This document shows positions 43,781 through 54,900 of a DNA stretch of 64,000 nt, piece after piece. Made by a program: the position numbers and the translations under genes. How positions within the stretch are numbered: position 1 is the first letter of the stretch; the number at the start of each line of letters is the position of its first letter. Origin of the DNA: an uncultured Kordia sp. (GTDB lineage: Bacteria; Bacteroidota; Bacteroidia; Flavobacteriales; Flavobacteriaceae). The DNA is taken from positions 434,001-498,000 of the forward strand of contig NZ_CANMEZ010000002.1 in NCBI RefSeq assembly GCF_947496985.1, in the 5' to 3' direction. The notes beneath the pieces were generated by a model. That model worked only from the letters and a program-made list of their open reading frames with translations, made no database searches and had not been told where the DNA came from.

Positions 43781-45892
43781 TTAAAAGTCCGAATACCAAT
43801 TAAAAATATCCGTTCGTATTCCCAATGAAAACCATGTAGTATTTTCTTTAAAATCTACTAACGTATTTGCTTCTGGATTGAAGCTTCTGTATGTAAGATT
43901 CGCAAATATTTTCAGGTTTGTTTTTGGATTAATGATATATCCAGCATTTAAATCAGCTAAAAATATATTGGCTTTATTCCCTTGCAATAATTCAACTCCT
44001 GTATCACTTACTCTTTCATCATTGTCAATAAATATATTTCCCCCATAACTTGCTGCATCCGTAGCTGGATCAAAATCCAATCCACGTTGTCCGTAGATCA
44101 TTTTAGCACTTCCAAACCATCGATTATAATTGTAACGCGCAATTCCAATGACTTCTTTAAAGTTTGCTCCCCATAAATGTGCCAACGATTGATTGTTATG
44201 ACCATAATTGGTTGCTACTTCATTGTGAGAGTATGTGTAAGGACGTACTTGATTGTATTCTAACTGTAAGAGCAAATTATCTACTTTGAATGCATTGTAA
44301 TATTTAGCTCCTAGTTGAAAACCATATTTGTTTTTCCAACTTTTGTTTCCTGCTTTGATATCATTCAATGAAAACTCATCCAAAATAAATTGTCCATAAA
44401 AATTTACATTGTCATTCCATTTGTATTTTGAACTCAGTCCTACAATAGCATTTCCTGCTCTAGAACCTGTAGAAAATTCGATAGCTCTATAAAATATGAT
44501 TGGATTTACATAATTGAAATCAAATCCGCGATTGTTATCATTTTTCCAAATTACAGATTCAAATAAACCTATGTTTAGCTTTTTAGACACATTCCAGCTC
44601 AAATAATGATTTGCTATGTATTTTGTTAAAAACGCTCCATCTTCCGTCACTTCTGGACGTACATCACGCAACCACATCCACGTGTTTGTATATTTTATTT
44701 TCCAGAAAGATGTATTTAGTTTAAAAAATGGGTATGGACTGGTTGCATCACTTACAAATAATGAACGATATCCATCACCAATGAAGTTTTTACCATGTCC
44801 TAGTTGAATATTAAACATTTTACTTGGCGCATAGGAAATGTATCCTTCCGCAACTGGATAATCATACGAATCAGTCTTGAATTCTTTTGCAATTCCTCTT
44901 CCAGGAATGATAGCCGGGTTTCCTCCAGATGGCTTTATACTTTCAGCATATCTATTAAAGTAATCAGCAAATCGTCCTTGACTTTCAAATATAGTAGCCG
45001 AAAAGTTTAAATTTCTTCCTAAACCACCTTGTACCTGAACTCCTCTGGTATTGTTGTATGTATAGTCTATTTCACTATTTGTATTTTTTCCAAGTTGTAA
45101 GTCTACAATAGGATCTAATACAAACCAATAGTCTTTACCTTTGACAGTAACCATGTGTTCATTCCAAAGTTTTCTACCAATCCAAGTTGACACTTTTCTT
45201 TGCAGTTTGGTTTGCTGTTCATTAAAATCATAATAGTTTGAAACTGTATTGTACAAATAAGGTTTTGAAGCTGTATGACTGTTTGTTCCTACCAAATTGA
45301 CAGCTCTATCAAAGTACGCATACATGTCATGCGAAAAAGGAATATTTAAGTTACTATTATATAATTCATCTTTATAGGTTCCTAATGAATCATTTACACT
45401 GTCAAATTCTTTTTTTGCCGCAACCTCAAGCTCATTTTCTTTTTTCTCTTTTTCCTCCTCACCTTCGATCACTTCAACGCCTTCCAAAGGAACGTTTAAT
45501 CGCATTGTAAATTGCATATATGTTTCTCTCCCACTATAAGTTGCTGGTTTTACAACTGGAAGCAAACCAAAGATACGATTCATTTCTTCTTTGAGTTCTT
45601 TGTATGTTGCATCAACATATAACATTTTGAATTTCCCTTCTTTCGTAACTTCAAACAAGAATATCATTTCTCCAGTATACTTATCTTTTGATACAATTTC
45701 TGGAAGTTTGAAATTTTTATTGATAAACGTACGCATGGTTGTATTGAAACAATTTTCTAAGTTTTCAATACTTTCGTTTTCACATTCAGGAAATACCGGA
45801 TATTTTTCATAATTACTAGTAGATATTTGTCCTATAGCAATTTGAACTATTAAAAAAACAAGTATAGATAGAGACGTTTTAAGTCGGCACAT
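43781..45892 (-). CDS. RemB-like outer membrane protein: TonB-C-like domain fused to a Wzi-type barrel
   Basis: A 703-residue protein with signal peptide (LSILVFLIVQIAIGQ). Residues 28-140 resemble the C-terminal domain of the TonB proteins encoded next door (YPVFPECENESIENLENCF, MIFLFEVTKEGKFKM, LLPVVKPATYSGRETYM). Residues 185-703 look like a capsule-assembly Wzi-type beta-barrel (GRKLWNEHMVTVKGKDYWF, VQVQGGLGRNLNFSATIFES, LGHGKNFIGDGYRSLFVSD). This combination is seen in proteins called gliding motility protein RemB in Flavobacteria; the name is given by resemblance. It lies on the same strand after two tonB genes. Confidence 0.82.
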   Translation of the reverse strand: MCRLKTSLSILVFLIVQIAIGQISTSNYEKYPVFPECENESIENLENCFNTTMRTFINKNFKLPEIVSKDKYTGEMIFLFEVTKEGKFKMLYVDATYKELKEEMNRIFGLLPVVKPATYSGRETYMQFTMRLNVPLEGVEVIEGEEEKEKKENELEVAAKKEFDSVNDSLGTYKDELYNSNLNIPFSHDMYAYFDRAVNLVGTNSHTASKPYLYNTVSNYYDFNEQQTKLQRKVSTWIGRKLWNEHMVTVKGKDYWFVLDPIVDLQLGKNTNSEIDYTYNNTRGVQVQGGLGRNLNFSATIFESQGRFADYFNRYAESIKPSGGNPAIIPGRGIAKEFKTDSYDYPVAEGYISYAPSKMFNIQLGHGKNFIGDGYRSLFVSDATSPYPFFKLNTSFWKIKYTNTWMWLRDVRPEVTEDGAFLTKYIANHYLSWNVSKKLNIGLFESVIWKNDNNRGFDFNYVNPIIFYRAIEFSTGSRAGNAIVGLSSKYKWNDNVNFYGQFILDEFSLNDIKAGNKSWKNKYGFQLGAKYYNAFKVDNLLLQLEYNQVRPYTYSHNEVATNYGHNNQSLAHLWGANFKEVIGIARYNYNRWFGSAKMIYGQRGLDFDPATDAASYGGNIFIDNDERVSDTGVELLQGNKANIFLADLNAGYIINPKTNLKIFANLTYRSFNPEANTLVDFKENTTWFSLGIRTDIFNWYSDF

Positions 45893-46095
45893 ATTTGAGG
45901 TTTTATATGCTCGAAAGATACTATATTTTGATAAAAACTGATCTATTCATTTTATTTATCATGTATAATGAATAAAAAGAAATGTTTTTTTCGATATAAT
46001 GAAACCATCAAAAAAGATAAAATACACAAAATCAGACATGAAAAAGCTAACATTTTGTCTTAAAAAAGTTAATATACACCGATAATATGCAGAAA

Positions 46096-46215
46096 TTAAC
46101 GGTTTAAAAAGCTGAGTCCGTTAGTTTTTCGTACTTTTGCACTGTACTTTTTGATTAAATGACCTTTGTAAGTCTTGGTAACATTTACAAAAGGCTTTAA
46201 GTTGACATTTTTCAT
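46096..46215 (-). CDS. Possible 39-residue small protein sharing leader and N-terminus with TonB
   Basis: A short minus-strand frame from ATG (46215) to TAA, starting MKNVNLKPFVNVTK and ending NGLSFLNR. Its upstream 24 bases are identical, except one base, to those before the tonB start at 47124. An ungapped comparison of the first 34 residues with that TonB N-terminus gives 12 identities (V-N-x-K, V, T, H-L-x-K-K). It lies past the tonB terminator and 204 bases before the RemB-like start. It may be a real small protein, or the remnant of a duplicated tonB. The frame is short enough that chance must be kept in mind. Confidence 0.4.
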   Translation of the reverse strand: MKNVNLKPFVNVTKTYKGHLIKKYSAKVRKTNGLSFLNR

Positions 46216-46240
46216 AATAATCGGTTTTAATGTTAATGTA
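46216..46240 (-). repeat. Copy of the tonB untranslated leader (second copy at 47125-47149)
   Basis: ACATTAACATTAAAACCGAT followed by TATT and ATG occurs before the 39-residue frame, and the same sequence with one extra T occurs directly before the tonB start at 47124. A shorter related form (AACATTAAAAC) precedes the other tonB (48055). Confidence 0.7.
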
Positions 46241-46267
46241 ATGATATGTCACAGAAAGTATACCTAA

Positions 46268-46292
46268 AAAACCGAGTTAATAACTCGGTTTT
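46268..46292 (-). terminator. Terminator of tonB
   Basis: A perfect 11-bp stem (AAAACCGAGTT / AACTCGGTTTT, loop AAT) is followed on the minus strand by TT and on the plus strand by CCTTTTTT, so it may work in both directions. It is 28 bases after the TonB stop. Confidence 0.82.
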
Positions 46293-46320
46293 CCTTTTTT
46301 AGTATACTATGTATTTTAAT

Positions 46321-47124
46321 TTAATTTACGATGAAATTAATAGGTAGTGTATATTTCACTTTTACATTTTCTTTTCTTTGCTGACCTGGTTTCATTTTAG
46401 GAAGCAACTTTACTACACGTTCTGCTTCTTTTTCTAACTTTGGATGCGGTCCACGTGATTTAATATCAGTTACAACTCCTTTCTCATCAATGGTAAATAA
46501 GACTGTGATTCTTTTTCGACCTTCATTCAAACCTAAATCGTTTGCTAAATCTGTATTGAATTTTCTATTTACATGTTTCTGAATTTTTTCAGACATACAT
46601 TTTTTACGATCTGCTTTTGTTTTGTACTTTTCACAACCTGGAAATACTGGCGCATCTTCAATCATTACAAAAGGAACTTCTTCTATTTCCTCATTATCTT
46701 CATCTGCTACATCTACATCACCTGTACTGACTAATTCTGTTACCTCTTTAGCATCTTGTTCAGTTTTGATTACTTCCTTTTTTATTTCTGTATCATCCTT
46801 TACAGGGTCCACTTCATCATAAATCATTTTAGATTCTACTTTTGGCTCAGGCTCTTTGATTTTTTCAACTAACTTTTGCTCTACTCTAAAATCTTCCATT
46901 ACATATGTATCTGGATCTTGAATTGGTGCTACTTCCGCGACTTCATCTTGCGCTACTGCCGCTTGTACTTGAAATACTGTGTATACTAAAAATAAACTCA
47001 GCATAAGACTCACTGAGAATCGTAAAAAAGGATTTTTTTGAATGCGGAGATCGTCCTTTTTTGCTAGGTGACTTTCACGTACACCAGTTCCGCTCACATT
47101 GTTCTTGTGATTAACTTTGCTCAT
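46321..47124 (-). CDS. tonB: Energy transducer TonB
   Basis: A 267-residue protein with a cytoplasmic N-terminus (about 32 residues), one membrane helix at 33-56 (FLRFSVSLMLSLFLVYTVFQ), an acidic linker with few prolines (EVTELVSTGDVDVADEDNEE), and a TonB C-terminal domain at 155-267 (DAPVFPGCEKYKTKADRKKC, NRKFNTDLANDLGLNEGRK, LLPKMKPGQQRKENVKVKY). It links the proton motive force to TonB-dependent receptors. It is a paralogue of the next upstream gene and shares its PVFPGCE...C pattern. Confidence 0.93.
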   Translation of the reverse strand: MSKVNHKNNVSGTGVRESHLAKKDDLRIQKNPFLRFSVSLMLSLFLVYTVFQVQAAVAQDEVAEVAPIQDPDTYVMEDFRVEQKLVEKIKEPEPKVESKMIYDEVDPVKDDTEIKKEVIKTEQDAKEVTELVSTGDVDVADEDNEEIEEVPFVMIEDAPVFPGCEKYKTKADRKKCMSEKIQKHVNRKFNTDLANDLGLNEGRKRITVLFTIDEKGVVTDIKSRGPHPKLEKEAERVVKLLPKMKPGQQRKENVKVKYTLPINFIVN

Positions 47125-47284
47125 AATAAATCGGTTTTAATGTTAATGTTCTGTTAACAACAAGAAGCATACCAAAAGACAGGTTCTTCTGATTTTCAGG
47201 TCACTATTTAACAAAAATTAAATATAAAGCCATCGATACAAGCCTGACATAAAAGTTTTTATAATTTTTATTTAGATTATAGCA

Positions 47285-47320
47285 TAAAAAAAGTCCAAGC
47301 AAATGCTTGGACTTTTTTAT
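47285..47320 (-). terminator. Terminator of the second tonB
   Basis: A 16-bp stem (core AAGTCCAAGC / GCTTGGACTT, loop AAAT) with A/T flanks, 19 bases after the stop. Confidence 0.88.
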
Positions 47321-47338
47321 ATTTTTATGTGTATGCTA

Positions 47339-48055
47339 TTACTGTACCTTGAAAACGATTGGTAAGTTATAAGTTACTTTTACAGTTTTTCCTCTTTGCT
47401 TACCTGGCTTCATTCTTGGCAAACTCTTTACTACCTTTTCAGCTTCTTTTGCTAATCTTGGGTGTGGAGCTCTTGAACGTACACCTGTAATATTTCCTTG
47501 TTTATCAATTGTAAATACTACATATATCTTTTGAATTCCGTCTAAATCTAAGTCAGAAGCTAGTTCTGTGTTAAATTTTCTGTTTACGTGCTTTTGCACT
47601 TTTTCAGACATACATTTTTTTCTTTCTGCCTTACTTGAATATTTCTCACATCCTGGAAATATTGGTGCATCTTCAATAATTGAGAATGGTACATCTTCAA
47701 TTACTTCTTCTTCTTCAACAACCTCAACGTCTTCAACTTCTTCAATTACTTCGTCTTCTGTTGTTTCTGTAGATTCGATTACAGTTTCTTCCACTTCTTC
47801 CTCATCTTCTACAACTTCAATAATTTCTGGAGCTGGTGGCGGTGGCGGTGGCGGTGGTTGCTGTAATTGCTGAGTCATGATCATTTCTTCTTCATCATCT
47901 TCAAGCATTTCAGCAGCTTCTTGCTTTGCTACTTTATCATAGGCAGTCCATTCTATACCTTGCCATATTAGAAACGTCACTAACGCGAGTCCTAAAGCTA
48001 GGTAGAAAAAGCTGTTTTTCCTTAAATCAACATCTGGATTCTTCTTTGCTTCCAT
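47339..48055 (-). CDS. tonB: Energy transducer TonB (proline-tract form)
   Basis: A 238-residue TonB: membrane helix at 16-33 (FFYLALGLALVTFLIW), eight prolines in a row at 67-74 (QQPPPPPPPPAPE), then a very acidic Glu/Val linker instead of the usual Lys-Pro stretch, and the C-terminal domain (DAPIFPGCEKYSSKAERKKC, KVTYNLPIVFKVQ). The C-terminal domains of the two TonB proteins are about two thirds identical by eye. It is downstream of vanZ on the same strand. Confidence 0.94.
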   Translation of the reverse strand: MEAKKNPDVDLRKNSFFYLALGLALVTFLIWQGIEWTAYDKVAKQEAAEMLEDDEEEMIMTQQLQQPPPPPPPPAPEIIEVVEDEEEVEETVIESTETTEDEVIEEVEDVEVVEEEEVIEDVPFSIIEDAPIFPGCEKYSSKAERKKCMSEKVQKHVNRKFNTELASDLDLDGIQKIYVVFTIDKQGNITGVRSRAPHPRLAKEAEKVVKSLPRMKPGKQRGKTVKVTYNLPIVFKVQ

Positions 48056-48110
48056 AATAATATTAGTTTTAATGTTTGCTAATTTAATTATTTATTAGCA
48101 AAAAAAACAA

Positions 48111-48503
48111 TTAAATTTTCGTTTTTAACTTTATTCTGTATCCTAAGTAATACTTTATCAATATTCCTGCCAAGATTGCTCCTGCCGAATTTGCCAAGGC
48201 GTCTAACCAGTCTCCATGCCTATTTTCAATTAATGTTTCCTGCATAAACTCCATGATAATCCCATAAAGTATTGCGAATAGAACACTTAAAAATATTGCA
48301 TTTTTAGCAAAAAAAGAAGTCTTTTCCCTCTTTGAGAATGCAAGAAACCAAGCTAATGCAAATATAAAGTAGATGCCAGCATGTATTACTTTATCTGCAA
48401 AGGCAAATGGTAAATCTGGACCATCTTTCATTGGAGCCAAACTTAAATAAGTAATTATTAACGTCCAAGCAACTGCTAGGGTTAAAAATACGTACTTACG
48501 CAC
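48111..48503 (-). CDS. VanZ-family membrane protein
   Basis: A 130-residue protein with four membrane helices ([76 protein letters not shown]). VanZ family patterns [19 protein letters not shown] and [13 protein letters not shown] are present. The start is GTG, which overlaps the gcvH stop region by 8 bases; no better start is available because the first helix begins at once. Function unknown; the sprA-gcvH-vanZ order is common in Flavobacteria. Confidence 0.9.
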   Translation of the reverse strand: MRKYVFLTLAVAWTLIITYLSLAPMKDGPDLPFAFADKVIHAGIYFIFALAWFLAFSKREKTSFFAKNAIFLSVLFAILYGIIMEFMQETLIENRHGDWLDALANSAGAILAGILIKYYLGYRIKLKTKI

Positions 48504-48876
48504 CTACCACTTCTTTGTATGCTTCAGCGCTGAGTAAATCGTCAACTTGTGACATATCGCTGATTTTGATTTTAATCATCCACCCTTCTCCGTAAGGATC
48601 TTTGTTAACCAATTCTGAATCATCTTCTAATACTTCATTAAATTCAATTACCTCTCCAGATAATGGCATGAATAAGTCAGAAACAGTTTTTACAGCTTCT
48701 ACAGTTCCAAAAACCTCGTCTTTGCCTACTTCTTCATCTAATGTTTCCACATCAACATATACAATATCTCCTAATTCGCTTTGCGCAAAATCAGTGATTC
48801 CTACGGTAGCAACGTCTCCATCAATTTTCACCCATTCGTGATCTTTTGTATATTTTAAGTCCGCTGGTATGTTCAT
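48496..48876 (-). CDS. gcvH: Glycine cleavage system H protein
   Basis: A 126-residue lipoyl carrier that shuttles the aminomethyl group between the P, T and L proteins. The lipoylation lysine is K63 in [15 protein letters not shown]; the start [26 protein letters not shown] is typical and the length is standard. It has its own promoter in the gap after sprA and overlaps vanZ by 8 bases. Confidence 0.97.
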   Translation of the reverse strand: MNIPADLKYTKDHEWVKIDGDVATVGITDFAQSELGDIVYVDVETLDEEVGKDEVFGTVEAVKTVSDLFMPLSGEVIEFNEVLEDDSELVNKDPYGEGWMIKIKISDMSQVDDLLSAEAYKEVVGA

Positions 48877-48906
48877 TTTTTGTGTTTTTTTTATTTATGT
48901 TGTGAG

Positions 48907-48937
48907 CAAATGTAATTCTTTCTCTTTAAGTTTTCAA
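48907..48937 (-). promoter_or_regulatory. Promoter of gcvH
   Basis: Minus strand TTG (48937-48935), 20 bases, TACATTTG (48914-48907), 30 bases before the gcvH ATG. Confidence 0.75.
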
Positions 48938-48949
48938 CTCCAATTATTG

Positions 48950-51900
48950 TTAATTTCCAAAATTGTAACGAAGTGTAAACCCTGATCGTATTGTTGTTTG
49001 TGGAAATGCTGTAGATACAGCAAATTTAGAGAACGTATGATCATAATAGAATAATGCAGTTAGGTTTTTACTTAACGCATAGTCTGCCGTGAATTTTAAC
49101 GACCATAATGTTTGCCCTGCCGTAACTTGGTTGTTGAATAAATCTAAGCTTCTGATAATTGTAATATTATCACGTAAGGATAAATCTGCTTTTAGATTTA
49201 GATCTCCTTTAAGCGTTGTTTTCTTTCCTGCGATTCGCGTATCAATACGAACATCTTTAAAACGATATCCTAATCCTACGATGTATTCATTTCCTGAAAC
49301 TTCTGTAAGCAAGTTGTTATCAAAACTTAACGATAATGCTCTGTCACGTTTTACTTCTGCTAAGATTTTAACAGAGTTTTTCATTTCAAAGTCAATTCTA
49401 ATTAATGGATTGAATTGCTCAACTAAGTTAATATTAGAAAATATGTTTTGATTGTGGAAGTTTCCTCCTTGATCTACATTTGAAGTCGCAAATGGATTGG
49501 CGGCATCATAATCTAAATTATTTCTAAATGAATTGATTGTATAGCTTGAACGATATCCGTGCGATAATGAGAAACGCTTGAAACGTTTTTTGAACCATTT
49601 TAGTCGCATTAAACCAGTATATTTCACTGTCCAATTAGGAATTGGCACATCTCTAAACGCACCCAGTTTTACATCATTTGCATCTTGGCCCGAGTATGCT
49701 GCTAAGAATGCTGGCAATAATACCGCTTGATTCGTTTTTCCGTATCCATCAGGGAAGCCATCTCCATCAGTATCTGTAAGCGGTTGTCCGTTTGCAACTG
49801 CCAAACGCCTTGCAATTATTTCTCTATTATTTTCAAATTGAGAGAATGTTTCTGAGTTGTTTTCATCACTTTGTTTAAAAGCTGTTCTAATTAGTAACGT
49901 TGAGATTCCAAAGTTTCCGAATGTATTTCCTGCTCCATTTGGCGATAATGATGTGTATTCACCATTTTGTACATTGAACTGCTCTGAGAAGTTTTCTGAG
50001 TAATTACGATTAGCAACTACATCAATTTTTAAATCTCTCATTGGTTCAACCGTTGCCGTTATGTCTAAATTCTTGTTATGAACTTGCGTAAATTGCTGGT
50101 TGAATTCAGTAAATTCTGTTAGATATCCTCTACGCGCAGCCTCGTAACGCACATCAGCTTGGCTACCAAATACGAAACCAATAGATGGCTTTAACGTACC
50201 TATAAATCCAATTGACGGTGTGTATCCCGGTAATACTTTACCGTTGTTTTCAGAGTAACTTATGTTGATTCTTTTTACACTTCCTAAAATATCTACAGCC
50301 GTGTTGAATATTTTAGCACCTACACCATTTTTAGAACTGCTTTTCTTGTCTTGATTTGCAATTGCATTTCCTGGCGTTCCTGGTTGCGATCGACCGCTTC
50401 CTCCTCGTAAATTTGTTTTACGGTTTCCTTTACGTTTTTTCACAAATCCTATGTATTTATAGAATTTCGTCATGTCAAGAGCTGCATTTATATTATGCGT
50501 GTTTGCGTTTTGAATTGTATTCAAGCGTTCTCCGGCTACTTCTTGTAATACATCAGAACCACGTTGCCAGTTAAAGTCTCCCGTGTATGTGTATGTAGCA
50601 TTTATAAAACTAAATGTTGGAATTTTATTTAGCGGCAATTCATACGTTAATTGCAATGATTGCGTATGCGTGTTTGGATCACCAACATCCCAGAATCCGT
50701 CCCAAATTCCATAATCTACATCTATATCTCCATTGTCATCAAAGTAATTGTTTACAATATTATTGTTTGCAGCCGTAAAGTTGAAACGTAATGAGTTTGT
50801 CAAGTTATAGTTAATTGCATATGACCAATCGAATAAGAAATTACGCTGTTGTAATCGTGGTAAGTTTTCTAATTCTGCATCTGGCAATAATGGATCTCTA
50901 TATACTTGATCATTGAAACTTCTTGTAATGTTTGAGTTTAATGAAATACTTGTTGGTAATGGATTAAAGTTTAAATCTTTTAACCATTTCCAATATCTTC
51001 CAGTAAATAAAGAGTCTGATTTTTTAAACGGCTCAATAGATTTTGGCTGGAAGTTGTAGTTATAGTCAAAACCTGCACGTACATTTTGATCACGTAATGA
51101 TTTCACTTCATAATCATGATGCTCCGTTTCGTTGTACGAATATGATAGTGTAAAGTTTTCAACATCATAGAAGTGTGGTTTTTGCTCTGCAGCTCTTTCT
51201 TTTCGAACACCAATGAAGTTAATACTTTTCCGTTTCGTATAACTTATTGCTTCTTCTGTAATTCTATCTTTTTCTGCTTGCGTTTCTGCTAAATCTAATC
51301 GATCATCTAAACGAATATCTTGATAGAATGGATCAAACTCGGGTGTTATGATTTCTTCTCCAACACTGTAGTTGAATGGAATTTTTACACCCCATTTTTT
51401 TGGCAATAATTGCCCAACATTTACATTGGTTACTACATCGTATTGTTTCACATCTTCTCTACTACGCTCATTTGGCGTTTGCTCTAAAGTTCCAAAACCT
51501 ACTGTGCTTATTCTTCCTGTTGCAGATATATTTGCAAAATCAGCAATATTAGCATCTAATGAACCAACAGCTGCCCAACCGCCTTCATTTTCTAATTCTG
51601 CCAAGCGTAATTCATTAAACCAAAATTCTCCACAAATTGGAAATCCACCTATAGGTGTATCCGTTGCATCTAAACTTTGTGCTGTTGCATTTTTTATACC
51701 AACCATCATAGAACGTACACGTCCAATAGTAGGGTTACCTATAATAGCAATTCTCATACGTTCGTCAGCTCCATAATCTGCAAATTGGTTTGCAATTGGC
51801 TCTGCATTTTCGTTGTAATATGCTGCTTGCGTAGCACCTAAGGCGTTGGTAAAGTTTGCTGCTTTTATTCGCGTAAGCACTGACAATGGAATGTCAAATT

Positions 51901-54900
51901 CATTTCTCCATACATCTTCTGGTGAAGATTCATTGTCTAATGTAACGTTTAATGGAATTTCTATTTGATAGTAGTTTTGCGTAAAGTCATTACCTATTCT
52001 CAGGAAAGCGACTGCTTGTTGATCTGCCAATTGGTTAGATTGTCCTACTAAAGATTCAGCATGGACAAACATCTTTAACTTTTTATACTGTCGCAAATCA
52101 ATATCAATGTTTTTGAATACACCTCTAGAATCTCCCGATTCTAAGTCACATATTGACATTGCTAGTGATTGTTCATTTTGACGCAGTACGGTGTTGTTAT
52201 TATTTAATTGTTCACGAACAACTCCTGGAGGCGTTACATATCCGATAGGATCTTTGTTTGCATTTTCCTCAATGTTTACCGTATTTACATCAAATTGTGT
52301 TAATTCATCTCCTCCCGTTAACGGATCGTCTCCATTTTCTTGTAATGTTAAATTATAACGTCTCCAATCTCCACGAATTAAATCTAATGTTGCAAAACGT
52401 AATACTACTGGTTCGTCAAATCCAGTCATATACATACGAATGAAACGAATAGAACGTAAATCGTTTAATGGAATTCTTTCGTCTGGTGTTACAATTGCAT
52501 CCGCAGATCGGTTAAAGTCTGCAATTGGAATTTTCACTTGCAACCAACGAGAACGAACAATAGATTGGTTTGGCGCTTCTCTTTCTGTAAAAAGTTCATT
52601 AATTACATAAGGAACAGATGTATTTACCGTAGAATTGATTGGAATTCTGAATTGATAGTAATTATCAATTGTATTCATCGTTTGATCTCGGTTGATATCT
52701 TCTACATCAGGAACCGTTGTTGATCCTCTATTGGTATCCGATACTCCTATTGGTGAGTTTCCTTGTGTACCATTGAAGTTTTTATAACGCTCTAATACAT
52801 TACCACTCGCATTTAAAAAGTATTGGTAGTTATCTGCTGCCGGATCGGCTTCTCCTGCGTAGTTATTATATTTTAAAGCTTCTTCTGTATCATCTAATCC
52901 ATCTAAACCAATATCCTGCGCCTGTCTATTAGCATCATCTGCATCAAAAGCATATACTAATGACTGTGTTTGCGGCACTTCTCCCCAAGCAGTTTCTGTT
53001 ACTAATGGGTTTAATGCTCCTGATTCAGGCAATCCATTTTCATATTGTTTACGTCCATCTTTTAATACATCTTCAGAGATATTACCAATATTAAATACTA
53101 ATTCTCCACTAATGTTATTAGTTGAGCCATCTTCTTGATACGTAGGATCCATTACCCAAAACTGTATAAACTCCACGTTTGCTTGCTCAAAGTTTGTCGT
53201 AGTTACAGGTCGCATAATTCCTCCAAAATTATTTTGTGGAAGTTGCGTATTGAAATTCGGGTTGTTGTTATATGGCCCTCTTTCTTCTGGATAGTATGCT
53301 AAGTCTAATGTATTTTGAAGCGTTGTTTGCCCGATAGCAATGTCTGTTTGTGGGAATATTTCGTCTACAAATACTCTACGTGTTTGGTTTGTAGATAAAT
53401 CACCATCATTTATTTCTCCAGGCGCTTGATTCCCATAGAATACAGGATCAATAGTATACCATGCCACTTTTGCTCTTTGGTATCCAACTTCTATTTGATC
53501 GTTTCCAAATTGCCCTCCTAAATTATCTCCTAAAGAGTTTCCTGGTGTTCCTGGTGCACTGGCTAAGAACCAACCTAATGGAGATTTGATATCAATAGTA
53601 GATTGAGCACCTTCAAAATCGTCAACATAAGCTGTAGATTCTCCTGCAAAGTCAGCATTTTTTGGACTTCCAGGTGATAGATATGCAAATTCACCACGTA
53701 CAGATAGGTTGGAAACAACATCTGTATCAATGTTTGGCAATTTGTTTACCAAACGTGTCAAGAAAGGTACTTCTGTAGAGTAGTTTCCGTTTATTCCAAA
53801 AATAGAATTGTTTACAGGTTCTGCTCCGTAGTTTGCTTTTTGCGTTATTGGTCGCTCGTTTAAGTTTAAGAAAGTCGCGCCAAGCAAGAAATTTTTATTG
53901 AATTGATGCTCAACATTTATTCCTGTAAATCGTTTTGTTTGTTGTCCAAATAGTGAATTGTTTTCTACCGAAACATCTATTGGCGTATTTGATGCTTTTA
54001 AAGCTTCATCTAAAATTTGAACTCTTCCTAATTGATAGTTTACCGTATAGTCTATTCCTTCTTGTAACACTCTTCCTCCAGCCGTTACTACTACCGAACC
54101 TCTTGGCACATTGAATGCTCCTAACGGAATTCCGTCTCCACCTTGAGATTTGTATCTACCTTTTAATTGGAATTTATTCAATTCTGCATCATCTAACGCA
54201 CCCGCTTTTGTTTCTGCATACATTGATCTGTATACATATTTTGCTTGGTTGGGATTGTAGTTGTTTGGGTTATCATAATCTTCTATAGCCGCATTACGTA
54301 ATCTTTCGAATAAGAATTCTCCAAACGGTTCTACTTTCGTAAAGATGATTCGACCAAACTCTTGATCAACCGTAATTCCTGGATAGTAATCGAAGAAACC
54401 ATCTCCTCCAGCTTGTGGATTTTGATAAATATCTAATCGATCTAAATTGAATACTTTTAATAAAATTTCATCCGCAACATCTGCCGGAAGTGGCACTGCA
54501 GGGTTTGTTATTGTGCCTTCTGCAGCCGTAATGTAGTTTACTGGTGATGGATCTGTATATAAGATATTTAATCTGAAATCATCAGGACTTAATTGATATG
54601 CATTTGTTGCATAGATGTTTTTCATCATTAAATCCCAAATAGGGTCTGATACTTGTGTAATACTACTTTTTAATAGTTTTACAACTAAGTTTTGATTTTC
54701 TATTTGTGTTGGATTTCCATTTGCATCTGTGCTTGTCACCTGCGTAGCATCAATTCCTCCATTGGCAAATTCACCAACTTGATACACCTGCCCATTTGCC
54801 GTATATTGGAATGCTACAGCTAATACTTCATCATTACTTAAACGTTGATTTAATGAAATGTACCCAAGTTTTGTATCTATTTGATATTCGTTTTCATTAA

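Noticed and set aside
47568-47873. Plus-strand frame rich in Ser/Thr ending in nine Gly, opposite the second tonB
   Set aside because: It is the complement of the acidic linker and the eight-proline stretch of TonB; no independent support.
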